Positions 6,182 through 13,274 of a stretch of DNA of 13,962 nt are shown piece after piece (the first letter of the stretch is position 1; each line of letters begins with the position of its first letter). Source of the DNA: Methanomicrobiales archaeon (lineage in GTDB: Archaea > Halobacteriota > Methanomicrobia > Methanomicrobiales > Methanoculleaceae); NCBI GenBank assembly GCA_019136335.1, contig JAGVUK010000259.1, positions 1 through 13,962 of the forward strand, given 5' to 3'. The translations under genes and the position numbers were made by a program. The notes beneath the pieces were generated by a model, which saw only the letters and a list, made by a program, of their open reading frames with translations, was not told the origin of the DNA and searched no databases.

Positions 6182-6764
6182 TTACGGGCTCGGCAACCTC
6201 CGGAGCGTCCTCCGGGGGCTCGAACGGGCGGGAGCGGCCGCGACGATCACAGCGGACCCGGAGACGATCGCGGCGGCGGACGGCATCGTCCTCCCCGGTG
6301 TGGGGGCGTTCCGCGAGGGGATGGAGATGCTCGGGGGTCTTGAGCGCACCGTCCGTGCCGCCGCCGGCGGTACGCCGCTCCTCGGCATCTGCCTCGGGAT
6401 GCAGATGCTCATGGATTCAAGCGAAGAGCACGGCGTCCACCGGGGGCTCGGCCTCGTGCCGGGGGACGTGAAGCGGTTCGTCCCCTCCGCCGGGGAGAAG
6501 GTCCCCCACATGGGGTGGAACACCATCCGGGTCGGGCAGGAGACTCCCCTCTTTGACAGGCTCCGCACAGAGGAGTACGTCTACTTCGTCCACTCCTACT
6601 ACGCGGAGGCCGCGCCGGAGCATACGCTCGCGAGCACCACCTACATCCGCCCCTTTGCCTCCGCCGTCAGGAACAGACTCACCTACGGCGTCCAGTTCCA
6701 CCCCGAAAAGAGCGGTGCGGTCGGTCTTCTCATCCTTGAGAACTTCATAGAACTCATCTGCTGA
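6156..6764 (+). CDS. hisH: Imidazole glycerol phosphate synthase, glutaminase subunit HisH
   Basis: A 202-residue class I glutamine amidotransferase, normal length for HisH. It hydrolyses glutamine and passes ammonia to HisF, which turns PRFAR into imidazole glycerol phosphate and AICAR in histidine synthesis. Visible features: N-terminal 'IVIIDYGLGNLRSV', oxyanion strand 'LPGVGAF', nucleophile C79 in 'GICLGMQML', and H182 and E184 in 'GVQFHPEKSG', completing the triad; 'HMGWN' is also typical. The start is ATG 6156 with GGGGAG five bases upstream. The same frame is open back to 5772, but that part is a shadow of the upstream gene. The 26-base overlap implies co-transcription with the PAPS-reductase-like gene. 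HisF is not in the window. Confidence 0.95.
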   Translation: MKKRIVIIDYGLGNLRSVLRGLERAGAAATITADPETIAAADGIVLPGVGAFREGMEMLGGLERTVRAAAGGTPLLGICLGMQMLMDSSEEHGVHRGLGLVPGDVKRFVPSAGEKVPHMGWNTIRVGQETPLFDRLRTEEYVYFVHSYYAEAAPEHTLASTTYIRPFASAVRNRLTYGVQFHPEKSGAVGLLILENFIELIC

Positions 6765-6777
6765 CCGGGGCCGGGGC

Positions 6778-6815
6778 CGCGGGGAGAGGGGCTGCCCGCG
6801 GGGAGAGGGGCTGCC
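6778..6815. repeat. Exact 19-base tandem duplication after hisH
   Basis: CGCGGGGAGAGGGGCTGCC occurs twice in direct succession (6778-6796, 6797-6815), beginning 14 bases after the hisH stop. It lies in the truncated first unit of the GC-rich repeat array and suggests slippage or recent local duplication. Confidence 0.85.
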
Positions 6816-6868
6816 TCGTCCCCGGTTCCCTCCCCCAACGGCGATATCCACCACGGTTCACTATATGG
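6816..6868 (-). repeat. GC-rich hairpin repeat, array 1, unit 1 (partial)
   Basis: Only the end carrying GGCGATATCCACCACGG (6840-6856) and the adjacent C-rich tract is present. It matches 7045-7061 of unit 2. Orientation is given so that the end reading GGACCGTGG or GAACCGTGG comes first, hence minus here. The hairpin half is missing. Confidence 0.7.
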
Positions 6869-6906
6869 GGACATGCCCAGAAGGAACCGGGCACGGCTGC
6901 CCACCG

Positions 6907-7069
6907 GCTATCGCGAGCACTGCCCCCGCCCCTCGGGGCGGGGGAGGAGGCCGAAGGCCGGGCGGGGTGGGGGATGCCGGAGAGCGGCACACGGCGTATC
7001 CCCCGCGTGGAGAGGAGGCCCCTCTCCGGCCCCCTCCCCCCAATGGCGATATCCACCACGGTCCAGTAT
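6907..7069 (-). repeat. GC-rich hairpin repeat, array 1, unit 2 (full)
   Basis: A full unit bounded by degenerate inverted ends: GGCTATCGCG at 6907-6916 and TGGCGATATCCACCACGG at 7044-7061. Inside on the plus strand, in order: a ten-base stem CCCCCGCCCC / GGGGCGGGGG (6923-6932, 6935-6944); a small hairpin GGCC-GAA-GGCC (6949-6959); GGGCGGGG; and TGCCG-GAGAG-CGGCA (6975-6989). The shared flanking sequence CCGGGCACGGCTG lies just before it at 6887-6899. Confidence 0.85.
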
Positions 7070-7157
7070 CCGGAGATAGGCCTGGAGATAACGGGTCCGG
7101 TCTGCTGTCCGGCCTGAAACAGCACACCACAGGCGTATCCCGGGCACGGCTGTTCCC

Positions 7158-7262
7158 GGATATCGCCACGCACTGCCCCCGCCCCCGAGGGGGCGGGGGA
7201 GGAGCGCGAAGCGCGGGCGGGGCGGGGAATGCCGGAGAGCGGCATACGGGTATCTCCCCCGG
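7158..7262 (-). repeat. GC-rich hairpin repeat, array 1, unit 3 (one end lost)
   Basis: It starts with GGATATCGCCA (7158-7168), then an eleven-base perfect stem CCCCCGCCCCC / GGGGGCGGGGG (7176-7186, 7189-7199), the hairpin GCGC-GAA-GCGC (7204-7214) and ATGCCG-GAGAG-CGGCAT (7229-7245). The distal GATATCC end found in unit 2 is absent. The offset from unit 2 is 253 bases, and the flank CCGGGCACGGCTG recurs at the same offset (7140-7152). Confidence 0.85.
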
Positions 7263-7336
7263 GGGAGGGAGAAAAGCGGTCATCACGGTCTTTGCGTGCG
7301 TCGGCGGCGCCTCCCGCCGGAGCGCCCCCGCGCGGT

Positions 7337-7342
7337 AAAAAA
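7337..7342 (-). terminator. T-tract terminator for the acyl-CoA synthetase gene
   Basis: The minus strand reads GTTCTTTTTTACC, six T beginning 11 bases after the stop codon at 7354-7356. Confidence 0.55.
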
Positions 7343-7353
7343 GAACGGGTGGA

Positions 7354-9195
7354 TCAGTTCCCGTTGGCGTGCTTGCGCAGCTCCTGATCCCGCAGGATGT
7401 TGCGCTGGATCTTTCCGGATATGGTCTTTGGGAGCTCGGGGACAAACTCGATCGACCTTGGATACTTGTATGGGGCGGTGGTGTTCCGGACATGAGCCTG
7501 GATCTCCCTGACCAGTGATTCGGAGGGCTGGTAGCCGGGCTTTAGCACGAGGAAGGCCTTGACCACCATCCCCCGGATGAGGTCGGGCGACCCGACGACC
7601 GCCGCCTCCTGGACGGCCGGGTGCTCCATGAGCGCGCTCTCCACCTCGAACGGCCCGATCCGGTAACCGGACGACTTGATGACGTCATCGTTGCGCCCGA
7701 TGAACCAGAAGTAGCCGTCCTCGTCCATGCATGCCTTGTCGCCGGTGTAGTAGAACCCGTTCTGGAACGACTCGCGGTTCGCTTCAGGGTTATCCAGGTA
7801 CTCCACGAAGAGCCCGACCGGCCGGGGGTTGAGGCTGACGGCAATCCTTCCCTCCTCCCCGACGCTGACCGGGTTTCCGTCGTCGTCGTGGAGTTCGATA
7901 TGCCAGCCCGGAACGGGTCTTCCCATGGAACCGGGCTTATGCTGCATGCAGGGGAACGTGGCGATGCAGCAGACGGTCTCCGTCTGGCCATACCCCTCGT
8001 AGATGGGCTGCCCGGTGCCGTCCTGCCAGACCCGGATCACCTCGGGGTTGAGCGGTTCGCCGGCACTGCAGCAGTGCCGGAGGTCCCGGAAGTCGAACTT
8101 ATCGAGGTCGGCAAGGATCAGCATCCGGTAGACCGTCGGCGGCGCACAGAACGTGGTCACCTCGTACCTCTCTATCAGTGGGAGGAGCTCAGTCGCGCTG
8201 AACTTTCCCCGGATATCGTAGACAAAGATGCAGGCGCCGGCGATCCACTGGCCAAAGATCTTGCCCCAGGCGCACTTCGCCCACCCGGTATCCGAGAAGG
8301 TCAGGTGAAGGTCGTTTTGTGTGAGGTCCTGCCAGAGTGAGGCAGTTATGATATGCCCGAGTGGGTAGCTCTGGCTGTGCAGCACCATCTTGGGCTCGCC
8401 GGTGGTGCCCGAGGTGAAGTAGATCAGCATCGGGTCGGTCGACTTCGTCTTCTTCGCGACCGGCATGCTGACCGTGTGGTGCGATACCGGTGCAGGGTAC
8501 TCGAGCTCGTGCGGGTAACTCGCCCAACCGTCACGCTCCCCGTCCGCGAGGAAGAGGGTCTCAAGCAGCGGGCAGGCGTCGGCGACCTCGTCGACCTTCT
8601 CTGCGTTCTCGGTGTCGGTGATGATCATCCTGAACTTCCCGGCTCGTATACGGTATTTGATGTCCTTTGGGGTCAGCATCGTCGGGCAGGGGCAGAAGAC
8701 CGCCCCAAGTTTGACGAGCGCGATGGCGAAGATCCACCATTCCGGTATCCTCGGGAGCATCAGCATGACCCGGTCGCCCTTCTTGACGCCGTACTTCAGG
8801 AGGATGTTCGCGGCGCCGTTGGAGAGGTTCCGGAGGTCACGGAAGGAGTACTTCTTCTCGTTCCCCTGCTGGTCCACCCAGATCATCGCCAGTTTGTTCC
8901 GGTCGGTCCCGGCCCACCGGTCGATCACGTCGTACCCGAAGTTGAAGTACTCGGGAACATCGATCCTGAAACTGGCGCAGGCGGCCTCGTAATCGGCCAT
9001 ATTGGGGCCGGGGGCATTCAGGGGCGGCATCGCCGCCGGGGTCGCGCTCTGCACGCCGCCGTTACCCGGTGCACCACTCAGGTGGGCCGTACAGAGTTTG
9101 TTGAGCCATTCGGACCGGGACATCCCGAGAGAGTCGCACATTTTGTCGATCGTCTTCACAAGGTCATCGTCCATCGTGACCGAGTATCGCACCAT
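7354..9195 (-). CDS. Acyl-CoA synthetase (AMP-forming, medium-chain type) with N-terminal ribbon-helix-helix domain
   Basis: A 613-residue fusion. Residues 1-40 ('VRYSVTMDDDLVKTIDKMCDSLGMSRSEWLNKL') form a CopG/RHH DNA-binding fold. A Pro/Ala/Gly linker (41-65) follows. From residue 66 it is an ANL-family acyl-CoA synthetase that activates a carboxylic acid with ATP to an acyl-adenylate and then to acyl-CoA. Motifs: YFTSGTTGEPKM (259-270), YGQTE (402-406), YTGD (483-486), GRNDDVIKSSGYRIG (500-514) and catalytic Lys595 in 'PKTISGKIQR'. 'EVPEYFNFGYDVIDRWA'-like text and overall pattern resemble the Methanosarcina acetivorans medium-chain enzyme that prefers 2-methylbutyrate. ATG 9195 is chosen because the RHH sequence begins there; the frame runs further upstream but without domain content. 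ATG 9000 (residue 66) would give the enzyme alone, but no ribosome site precedes it. No Shine-Dalgarno lies at normal distance from 9195. Confidence 0.92.
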   Translation of the reverse strand: MVRYSVTMDDDLVKTIDKMCDSLGMSRSEWLNKLCTAHLSGAPGNGGVQSATPAAMPPLNAPGPNMADYEAACASFRIDVPEYFNFGYDVIDRWAGTDRNKLAMIWVDQQGNEKKYSFRDLRNLSNGAANILLKYGVKKGDRVMLMLPRIPEWWIFAIALVKLGAVFCPCPTMLTPKDIKYRIRAGKFRMIITDTENAEKVDEVADACPLLETLFLADGERDGWASYPHELEYPAPVSHHTVSMPVAKKTKSTDPMLIYFTSGTTGEPKMVLHSQSYPLGHIITASLWQDLTQNDLHLTFSDTGWAKCAWGKIFGQWIAGACIFVYDIRGKFSATELLPLIERYEVTTFCAPPTVYRMLILADLDKFDFRDLRHCCSAGEPLNPEVIRVWQDGTGQPIYEGYGQTETVCCIATFPCMQHKPGSMGRPVPGWHIELHDDDGNPVSVGEEGRIAVSLNPRPVGLFVEYLDNPEANRESFQNGFYYTGDKACMDEDGYFWFIGRNDDVIKSSGYRIGPFEVESALMEHPAVQEAAVVGSPDLIRGMVVKAFLVLKPGYQPSESLVREIQAHVRNTTAPYKYPRSIEFVPELPKTISGKIQRNILRDQELRKHANGN

Positions 9196-9227
9196 ATGTA
9201 CAGTTCTGTGGTGCAGGATATCACCTT

Positions 9228-9240
9228 TTTGATTTATCTC
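9228..9240 (-). promoter_or_regulatory. Possible TATA box for the RHH-acyl-CoA synthetase gene
   Basis: The minus strand reads GCGAGATAAATCA, about 35 bases before the ATG at 9195, which would give a leader of about 14 bases. An AGGTGAT sequence follows immediately but is 24 bases from the ATG, too far for a normal ribosome site. If the protein binds its own promoter through the RHH domain, an operator should lie here; no clear inverted repeat is visible. Confidence 0.4.
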
Positions 9241-9487
9241 GCACCAGGAACCGGGAACCGGGGCTCTCCCGGGTGCAAGAACCCCCGGGACCGGACAGGA
9301 AAGCGGTGAGCGACGCCGAACCGGTGGGAGGGGCGCACCCGGCCTGAACCGGGAGAGCCCATGCCTGCCCTCCATCTATCCCGAAAAGAGGGCGGTGGTG
9401 CAGGGCACAGGCCCCGTGCCCGGCCGCTGCCGTTTCCGGCGTGGATGGTGCACCGGCTCGCCGCCCCGGCACACAACATTCAAATAG

Positions 9488-10207
9488 AACCGGGCGAAAG
9501 GGCGTGCCGTCCTCGAGGAACTGGAGACGGTCGCCGGTTCCGAACAGCCAGCTCTCTTCATCGCGGATCTCTCGATGCAGGACCGGGTCCAGGACCTTGC
9601 AGAGGAGGTCGCCGGGGCGTGCGACCGGCTCGACGTGCTCATCAACAACGCCGGGGTCTTCATGCCGGAGCGGCGCGTTGCCCCCGGCGGGATCGAGATG
9701 ACGTTCGCCGTGAACTACCTTGCAGTGCTCCTGCTCACCCACGACCTCCTCCCGCTCCTGTCAAAGAGCGCCCCGGCGCGGGTCGTCAACGTCGCGTCGA
9801 TCGCCCACCGGAGCGTGCGGGCGGTCGATTGGGAGAATCTCCCAGGTTTTGAGGACTACGACGCCTACGACGCCTACGCAACGTCAAAACTCGGGGTCGT
9901 CGCCTTCAACGCCCGGCTTGCCCGCACCCTCGACGGGACGGGGGTGACGGCGAACTCTCTCCACCCGGGGGTGATCGATACCAAACTCCTCCGCGCCTAT
10001 ACCGGCGGGCGGGACGGCGGCGCACCACCGGAGCAGGGGGCGGCGGTGGAGGTGCATCTCGCCACCTCCCCGGATGCCGGGAAGGTGAGCGGCAGGTACT
10101 TCGAGGCGACCCGGTGGACCCGGCCGTCGTCACTTGCTCTCGACGCGGATGTGCAGGAACGGTTCTGGGAGATGGGGCTCGATCTTGCCGGGGTGGAGTG
10201 GCGGTGA
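9488..10207 (+). pseudogene. Short-chain dehydrogenase/reductase lacking its N-terminal NAD(P)-binding motif
   Basis: SDR homology is continuous in one frame from AAC 9488 ('NRAKGRAVLEELETVAG...LFIADLSMQDRVQDLAEEV') to TGA 10207. Catalytic parts are intact: NNAG (residues 24-27 from ATG 9575), Ser75, and YATSK with Tyr101 and Lys105, followed by 'SLHPGVIDTKLL'. An SDR needs about 35 more residues with TGxxxGIG and the first Rossmann strand. Here a TAG at 9485-9487 directly precedes 'NRAKG', and no frame in 9196-9485 encodes them. The first in-frame start is ATG 9575, with no ribosome site, and would give a 210-residue protein without the cofactor loop. In the RDH/WWOX-like branch 'CRNxxKG' ends strand 2, so the break falls just before that point. 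It is very probably a 5'-truncated remnant. Confidence 0.8.
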
Positions 10208-10288
10208 TCCAGGGGAAAGCATATGCCGGATGGAGAAGAGCAGTAACCCGCCCGGTCCCGGGCAACCGGGCGCGCAGAGGGAGATCAT

Positions 10289-10462
10289 ATGAAACGTGAC
10301 AGGAAAGGCGAGGGGAAAGAAGAGACGAAAGAGTACTGGTGCGAGATATGCGGAGCGGCCTGCGACGAGATCACCGAAGAGACGTTCCCGGACCTGAGAA
10401 AAGCCCGGACGCTCTGCCCGGAGTGCAGGAAGTCCTACGAGGAGGCCTGCCGGCTGCGGTGA
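10289..10462 (+). CDS. Small zinc-finger-like protein, 57 residues
   Basis: From ATG 10289 to TGA 10462, with GAGGGAGAT just upstream of the start as ribosome site. The first 16 residues are highly charged (Lys/Arg/Glu). Then C18-x-x-C21 ('WCEICGAACDE') and C43-x-x-C46 ('LCPECRKSY') form a two-knuckle zinc ribbon, with C25 and C54 as additional cysteines. The metal site is inferred from spacing. Such mini zinc ribbons are frequent in archaea and often bind nucleic acid or protein partners, but no specific family is recognised. It sits 81 bases after the SDR remnant and may be read from that transcript or from an unseen promoter. Confidence 0.75.
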   Translation: MKRDRKGEGKEETKEYWCEICGAACDEITEETFPDLRKARTLCPECRKSYEEACRLR

Positions 10463-10516
10463 CGGGGCGGGAGGCCCCGGCATACGCCCGCCCCCGGACC
10501 GGGATGCGCTGATTGG

Positions 10517-10531
10517 TAAAAGTACTTATCC
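10517..10531 (+). promoter_or_regulatory. TATA box for the PAS sensor gene
   Basis: TAAAAGTACTTATCC is an A/T-rich island in GC-rich DNA about 50-60 bases before the ATG at 10578. Transcription would start near 10552, leaving a leader of about 25 bases. No clear Shine-Dalgarno sequence precedes the ATG. Confidence 0.5.
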
Positions 10532-10577
10532 TTCAGCGGAAGAGATCCTCAAGTCGAACCGCAGGACCGTTTCATCC

Positions 10578-12500
10578 ATGACTCCGGCGATACCCCCGGG
10601 TAGGCGTAAGGCCCTGCCATCTGCTCTGGCGCAGGGTGACGGGATCCTCATCGTCGACGCCGACCTGACGATCATCCAGGCCAACGCGCAGTTACAGGCC
10701 CTCTTCTGCGCGACACAGGAAGAGCTCCTCGGAGCGGATGCTCCCGGGGCCATCCGGAGGTATCTTGGGCCGCTGCTCACAGAGGGCGAGTCTCCCGGAG
10801 AGGTCGTCGCCCTTCTCCGGGATGGATCGTGCCCTTCGCCGGTCACGCTCGATGTCCGGGTTCCCGGGACCGGCGCCCGGAGGGTATCCATCTCAGTCAG
10901 CACGGTCGACGCCGTCACGCCCGCGCTCCGGCTCCTTGTCTTCCATGACACCGGGGAGGGCGGCGCCGGCCTCATCCGGTACGCCCCCGGGGAGGCACCC
11001 CTGGCCGCCTTTGCCCGGGACTGCGACCTCCCCTCCACCCGGGTCGGCAACCCGGAGGATCCCGGCCTCCCCCCGGTTCCCAACGCCAGGAGCACGGATT
11101 CCGACCTCTTCTGCCCGGAGGACGCCACCTGCCTGCGGCAGACGATCGAGGCGCTCGCGAGGAGCGAACGGCACCTCGCCACCCTGATGAGCAACCTCCC
11201 GGGTATGGCCTACCGGTGCAGGCCCGACCCCGGGCGGACGATGGAGTTCGTGAGCGAGGGGGCGCTCAGTCTCACCGGCTACACCCCTGAGGAGATCGTC
11301 GGCAACCGGCGGATCGCCTACGGCGACCTCATCCACCCCGGCGACCGCCGGAGGGTCCGGGAAGAGGTGGTTTCCGGGCTCGCGGAGGGGAGGCCCTTCC
11401 AGTTGGTCTACCGCCTGATCGCCGCGTCCGGCGCGGAGAGATGGGTCCGGGAGCAGGGTCGGGGCACTCCCGGCTCCGGGGGCGGGGCCGCCACGGCGGT
11501 CGAGGGGTACATCACCGATATCACCGACCGGGTGCAGGCCGAAGAGGACCTCGCGGAGAGCGAAGACCGGTTCCGGAGCATCTTCTCCACGAGCCACGCG
11601 GTCATGCTGATCGTCGACCCGGAGACCAGCGCCATCGTCGATGCGAACCCGGCGGCGAGCGCCTACTACGGCTACCCGCTCGAGACCCTCACCGCGATGC
11701 GGATCGCCGATATCAACGCCCTCGGGGAGGAAGAGCTGCTCCGGGATATGCAGAAGGCGGTGACCAGCGAAGAACAGCATTTCTCGTTCCTGCACCGGCT
11801 GGCGGACGGCCGGTGCCGTGATGTGGACGTCTTCAGCGGCTGCGTCGTCATCCGCGGGCGGGTGCTCCTGCACTCCATCATCCACGATGTCACCGGGCGG
11901 CGGCGGGCAGAGGAGCAGTTCCGGGCGCTCCTCGACGCCACGCCCGATGCGGCCATGCTCATCGATCACGACGGGACCCTCCTCGCCCTGAACGAGGTGA
12001 TGGCGGCACGATTCGAAAAGACCGTCGGGGAAATCCTCGGGACATGCGCCTACGACCTCCTCCCACCGGAACTGGCGGTGAAACGACGGGAGCTTACAGC
12101 ACAGGCCCTCATCGCGGGGAGCCCTCTCCGGCACGTCGACGAGCGTGATGGGCGGATCCTCGAAAACGTCCTCTTCCCGGTCCCGGGCGGCCGGGAGGAC
12201 GGACGGAGGGTGGCGGTCATATCCCACGACATCACCCGCGAGCGGGAACTCGAACGGGTCCGGCAGGAGGCGTTCGACCGGATCAGGCAGAACATCGAAC
12301 AGTTCGCGATCCTCGGCGACCACATCCGGCAGCCGCTTCAGGTGATCCTCGGCACAGCGTGCCTGCTTGAGGACGAGCAGGCGACCCGGAGGATCCAGCA
12401 GGAGGTCGGGCGGATCAACGGGTATATCCGACAGCTCGACCAGGGCTGGATCGATTCGAGGAAGATCCAGGAGTACCTCCGGCGGTACGAGTGGATGTAG
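10578..12500 (+). CDS. Multi-PAS signal-sensing protein without kinase ATPase domain
   Basis: A 640-residue protein with no membrane helix, so probably cytoplasmic. Four PAS domains are visible: about residues 14-125 (divergent, 'DGILIVDADLTIIQANAQLQALF'), 196-320 (with a PAC end 'EGYITDITDRVQAEE'), 328-440 ('IFSTSHAVMLIVDPETSAIVDANPAASAYYGYP') and 446-556 ('LLDATPDAAMLIDHDGTLLALNEVMAARF', ending 'VISHDITRERELE'). Residues 562-640 resemble the dimerisation/H-box helices of histidine kinases ('NIEQFAILGDHIRQPLQVILG'), with H582 where a phospho-His could be, and end with 'LDQGWIDSRKIQEYLRR'. No N, G1, F or G2 ATPase motifs follow before the TAG. This ending is familiar in methanogen PAS proteins. 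It probably senses a small ligand, light or redox state and signals by protein contact. A separate ATPase partner is not in the window. Confidence 0.85.
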   Translation: MTPAIPPGRRKALPSALAQGDGILIVDADLTIIQANAQLQALFCATQEELLGADAPGAIRRYLGPLLTEGESPGEVVALLRDGSCPSPVTLDVRVPGTGARRVSISVSTVDAVTPALRLLVFHDTGEGGAGLIRYAPGEAPLAAFARDCDLPSTRVGNPEDPGLPPVPNARSTDSDLFCPEDATCLRQTIEALARSERHLATLMSNLPGMAYRCRPDPGRTMEFVSEGALSLTGYTPEEIVGNRRIAYGDLIHPGDRRRVREEVVSGLAEGRPFQLVYRLIAASGAERWVREQGRGTPGSGGGAATAVEGYITDITDRVQAEEDLAESEDRFRSIFSTSHAVMLIVDPETSAIVDANPAASAYYGYPLETLTAMRIADINALGEEELLRDMQKAVTSEEQHFSFLHRLADGRCRDVDVFSGCVVIRGRVLLHSIIHDVTGRRRAEEQFRALLDATPDAAMLIDHDGTLLALNEVMAARFEKTVGEILGTCAYDLLPPELAVKRRELTAQALIAGSPLRHVDERDGRILENVLFPVPGGREDGRRVAVISHDITRERELERVRQEAFDRIRQNIEQFAILGDHIRQPLQVILGTACLLEDEQATRRIQQEVGRINGYIRQLDQGWIDSRKIQEYLRRYEWM

Positions 12501-12568
12501 TGCATCGATTCCAGATGAACAGACCCTATCTGGCCTTCGTTCCATCCCAGACGGAGCGCTCCCCTTCG

Positions 12569-12643
12569 CCCCCCCACCCCGCCCGCGCTGCGCGCTCCTC
12601 CCCCGCCCCCTCCGCAAGAATAGTGCTGGCAGCGGTTTCCCGG
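12569..12643 (+). repeat. GC-rich hairpin repeat, array 2, unit a (partial)
   Basis: It holds CCCCGCCC, the hairpin GCGC-TGC-GCGC (12585-12595) and CCCCCGCCCC (12600-12609), but not the matching G-rich stem half. It ends with GTGCTGGCAGCGGTTTCCCGG (12623-12643), which returns with one change at 12879-12899. Confidence 0.7.
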
Positions 12644-12690
12644 GGGAGGAGAGAGCCAGAATCCGATTTTCCAGGCTTGTCCCGGTACAC

Positions 12691-12854
12691 TGGACCGTGG
12701 TGGCTATCGCCACGGGGGGAGGGGACCGGGGAGGGGGAGACCCCCTCCCCGGGCAAAATGGTACCTGAAAGTTCCTCTCCGGCAACCCCCACCCTGCCCG
12801 GCCTTCGGCCTCCTCCCCCGCCCCCTGGGGCGGGGGCAGCGCATGGCGATATCC
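12691..12854 (+). repeat. GC-rich hairpin repeat, array 2, unit b (full)
   Basis: Reads TGGACCGTGGTGGCTATCGC at its left end and TGGCGATATCC at its right end (12844-12854). Inside are a twelve-base perfect stem CCGGGGAGGGGG / CCCCCTCCCCGG with loop AGA (12726-12752), GGCC-TTC-GGCC (12800-12810) and CCCCCGCCCC / GGGGCGGGGG (12815-12824, 12827-12836). It is the reverse complement of the order seen in unit 2 of array 1. Confidence 0.85.
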
Positions 12855-12960
12855 AGTGGAAAGCCGTGCCAGGGGATGGTGCTGGCGGCGGTTTCCCGGA
12901 GGGGCGGGCAGAGAAGGACCTGCTACTGCCGGTTCGATCCCGGGGTCCCCCGTGCAGTAG

Positions 12961-13087
12961 TGGACCGTGGGGGTATCGCCACGGGGAGTGGGGACCGGGG
13001 AGAGGGTCTCCCCCGCCCCGCAGGTGGGTCCCCGTACGTTCCTCCTCAAAGCCCCGCCCCCCGGAGGGGGCAGTACGTGGCGATACC
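12961..13087 (+). repeat. GC-rich hairpin repeat, array 2, unit c (shortened)
   Basis: TGGACCGTGG (12961-12970) is followed by perfect terminal inverted repeats GGTATCGCCAC (12972-12982) and GTGGCGATACC (13077-13087). The interior keeps the GGGGACCGGGGAG tract and a short CCCCGCC...GGAGGGGG pairing, but the GGCC/GCGC small hairpin is lost. After it comes AAAAGCCGT, matching AAAGCCGTGCC after unit b. Confidence 0.8.
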
Positions 13088-13274
13088 GGGGAAAAGCCGT
13101 CTCCCGGGATGCACCCCCCCGGATAGTGTGAAAAAAGATCGATACTCTCCTCCGTTGAGCGTGCCGGTAATTGAGAATCGTTGCAGGAGTGATACCCGGC
13201 CTGCTCATTCCGGAAAGTCACATCCCGGTTCACCGCCGGTAACCCGGAATCGATGCATCAGGCACTCCGGTCCG

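Noticed and set aside
6765..7340. CRISPR array
   Set aside because: The repeats are 100-250 bases long, internally palindromic and variable, with no short regular repeat-spacer pattern and no cas genes.
6861..7493. Long ORFs on both strands through repeat array 1
   Set aside because: They follow the repeats (PPPPRG-type peptides) and overlap the 3' end of the acyl-CoA synthetase gene; no ribosome sites or domain content.
12915..12970. tRNA-like T-arm (GGTTCGATCCC) flanked by CTACTGC/GCAGTAG
   Set aside because: The T-stem has only four pairs, and no D-arm, anticodon arm or CCA-proximal acceptor stem can be built around it. The inverted repeat is probably repeat structure.
10893..13208. 771-codon minus-strand ORF
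   Set aside because: It lies opposite the PAS gene and runs through the hairpin repeats; the translation is Arg/Pro/Gly-rich with no domain. Long antisense frames are expected in DNA of this GC content.
12491..13233. ORFs on both strands through repeat array 2
   Set aside because: Low-complexity translation of GC-rich hairpins; they begin inside the PAS gene or run through the repeats without signals.
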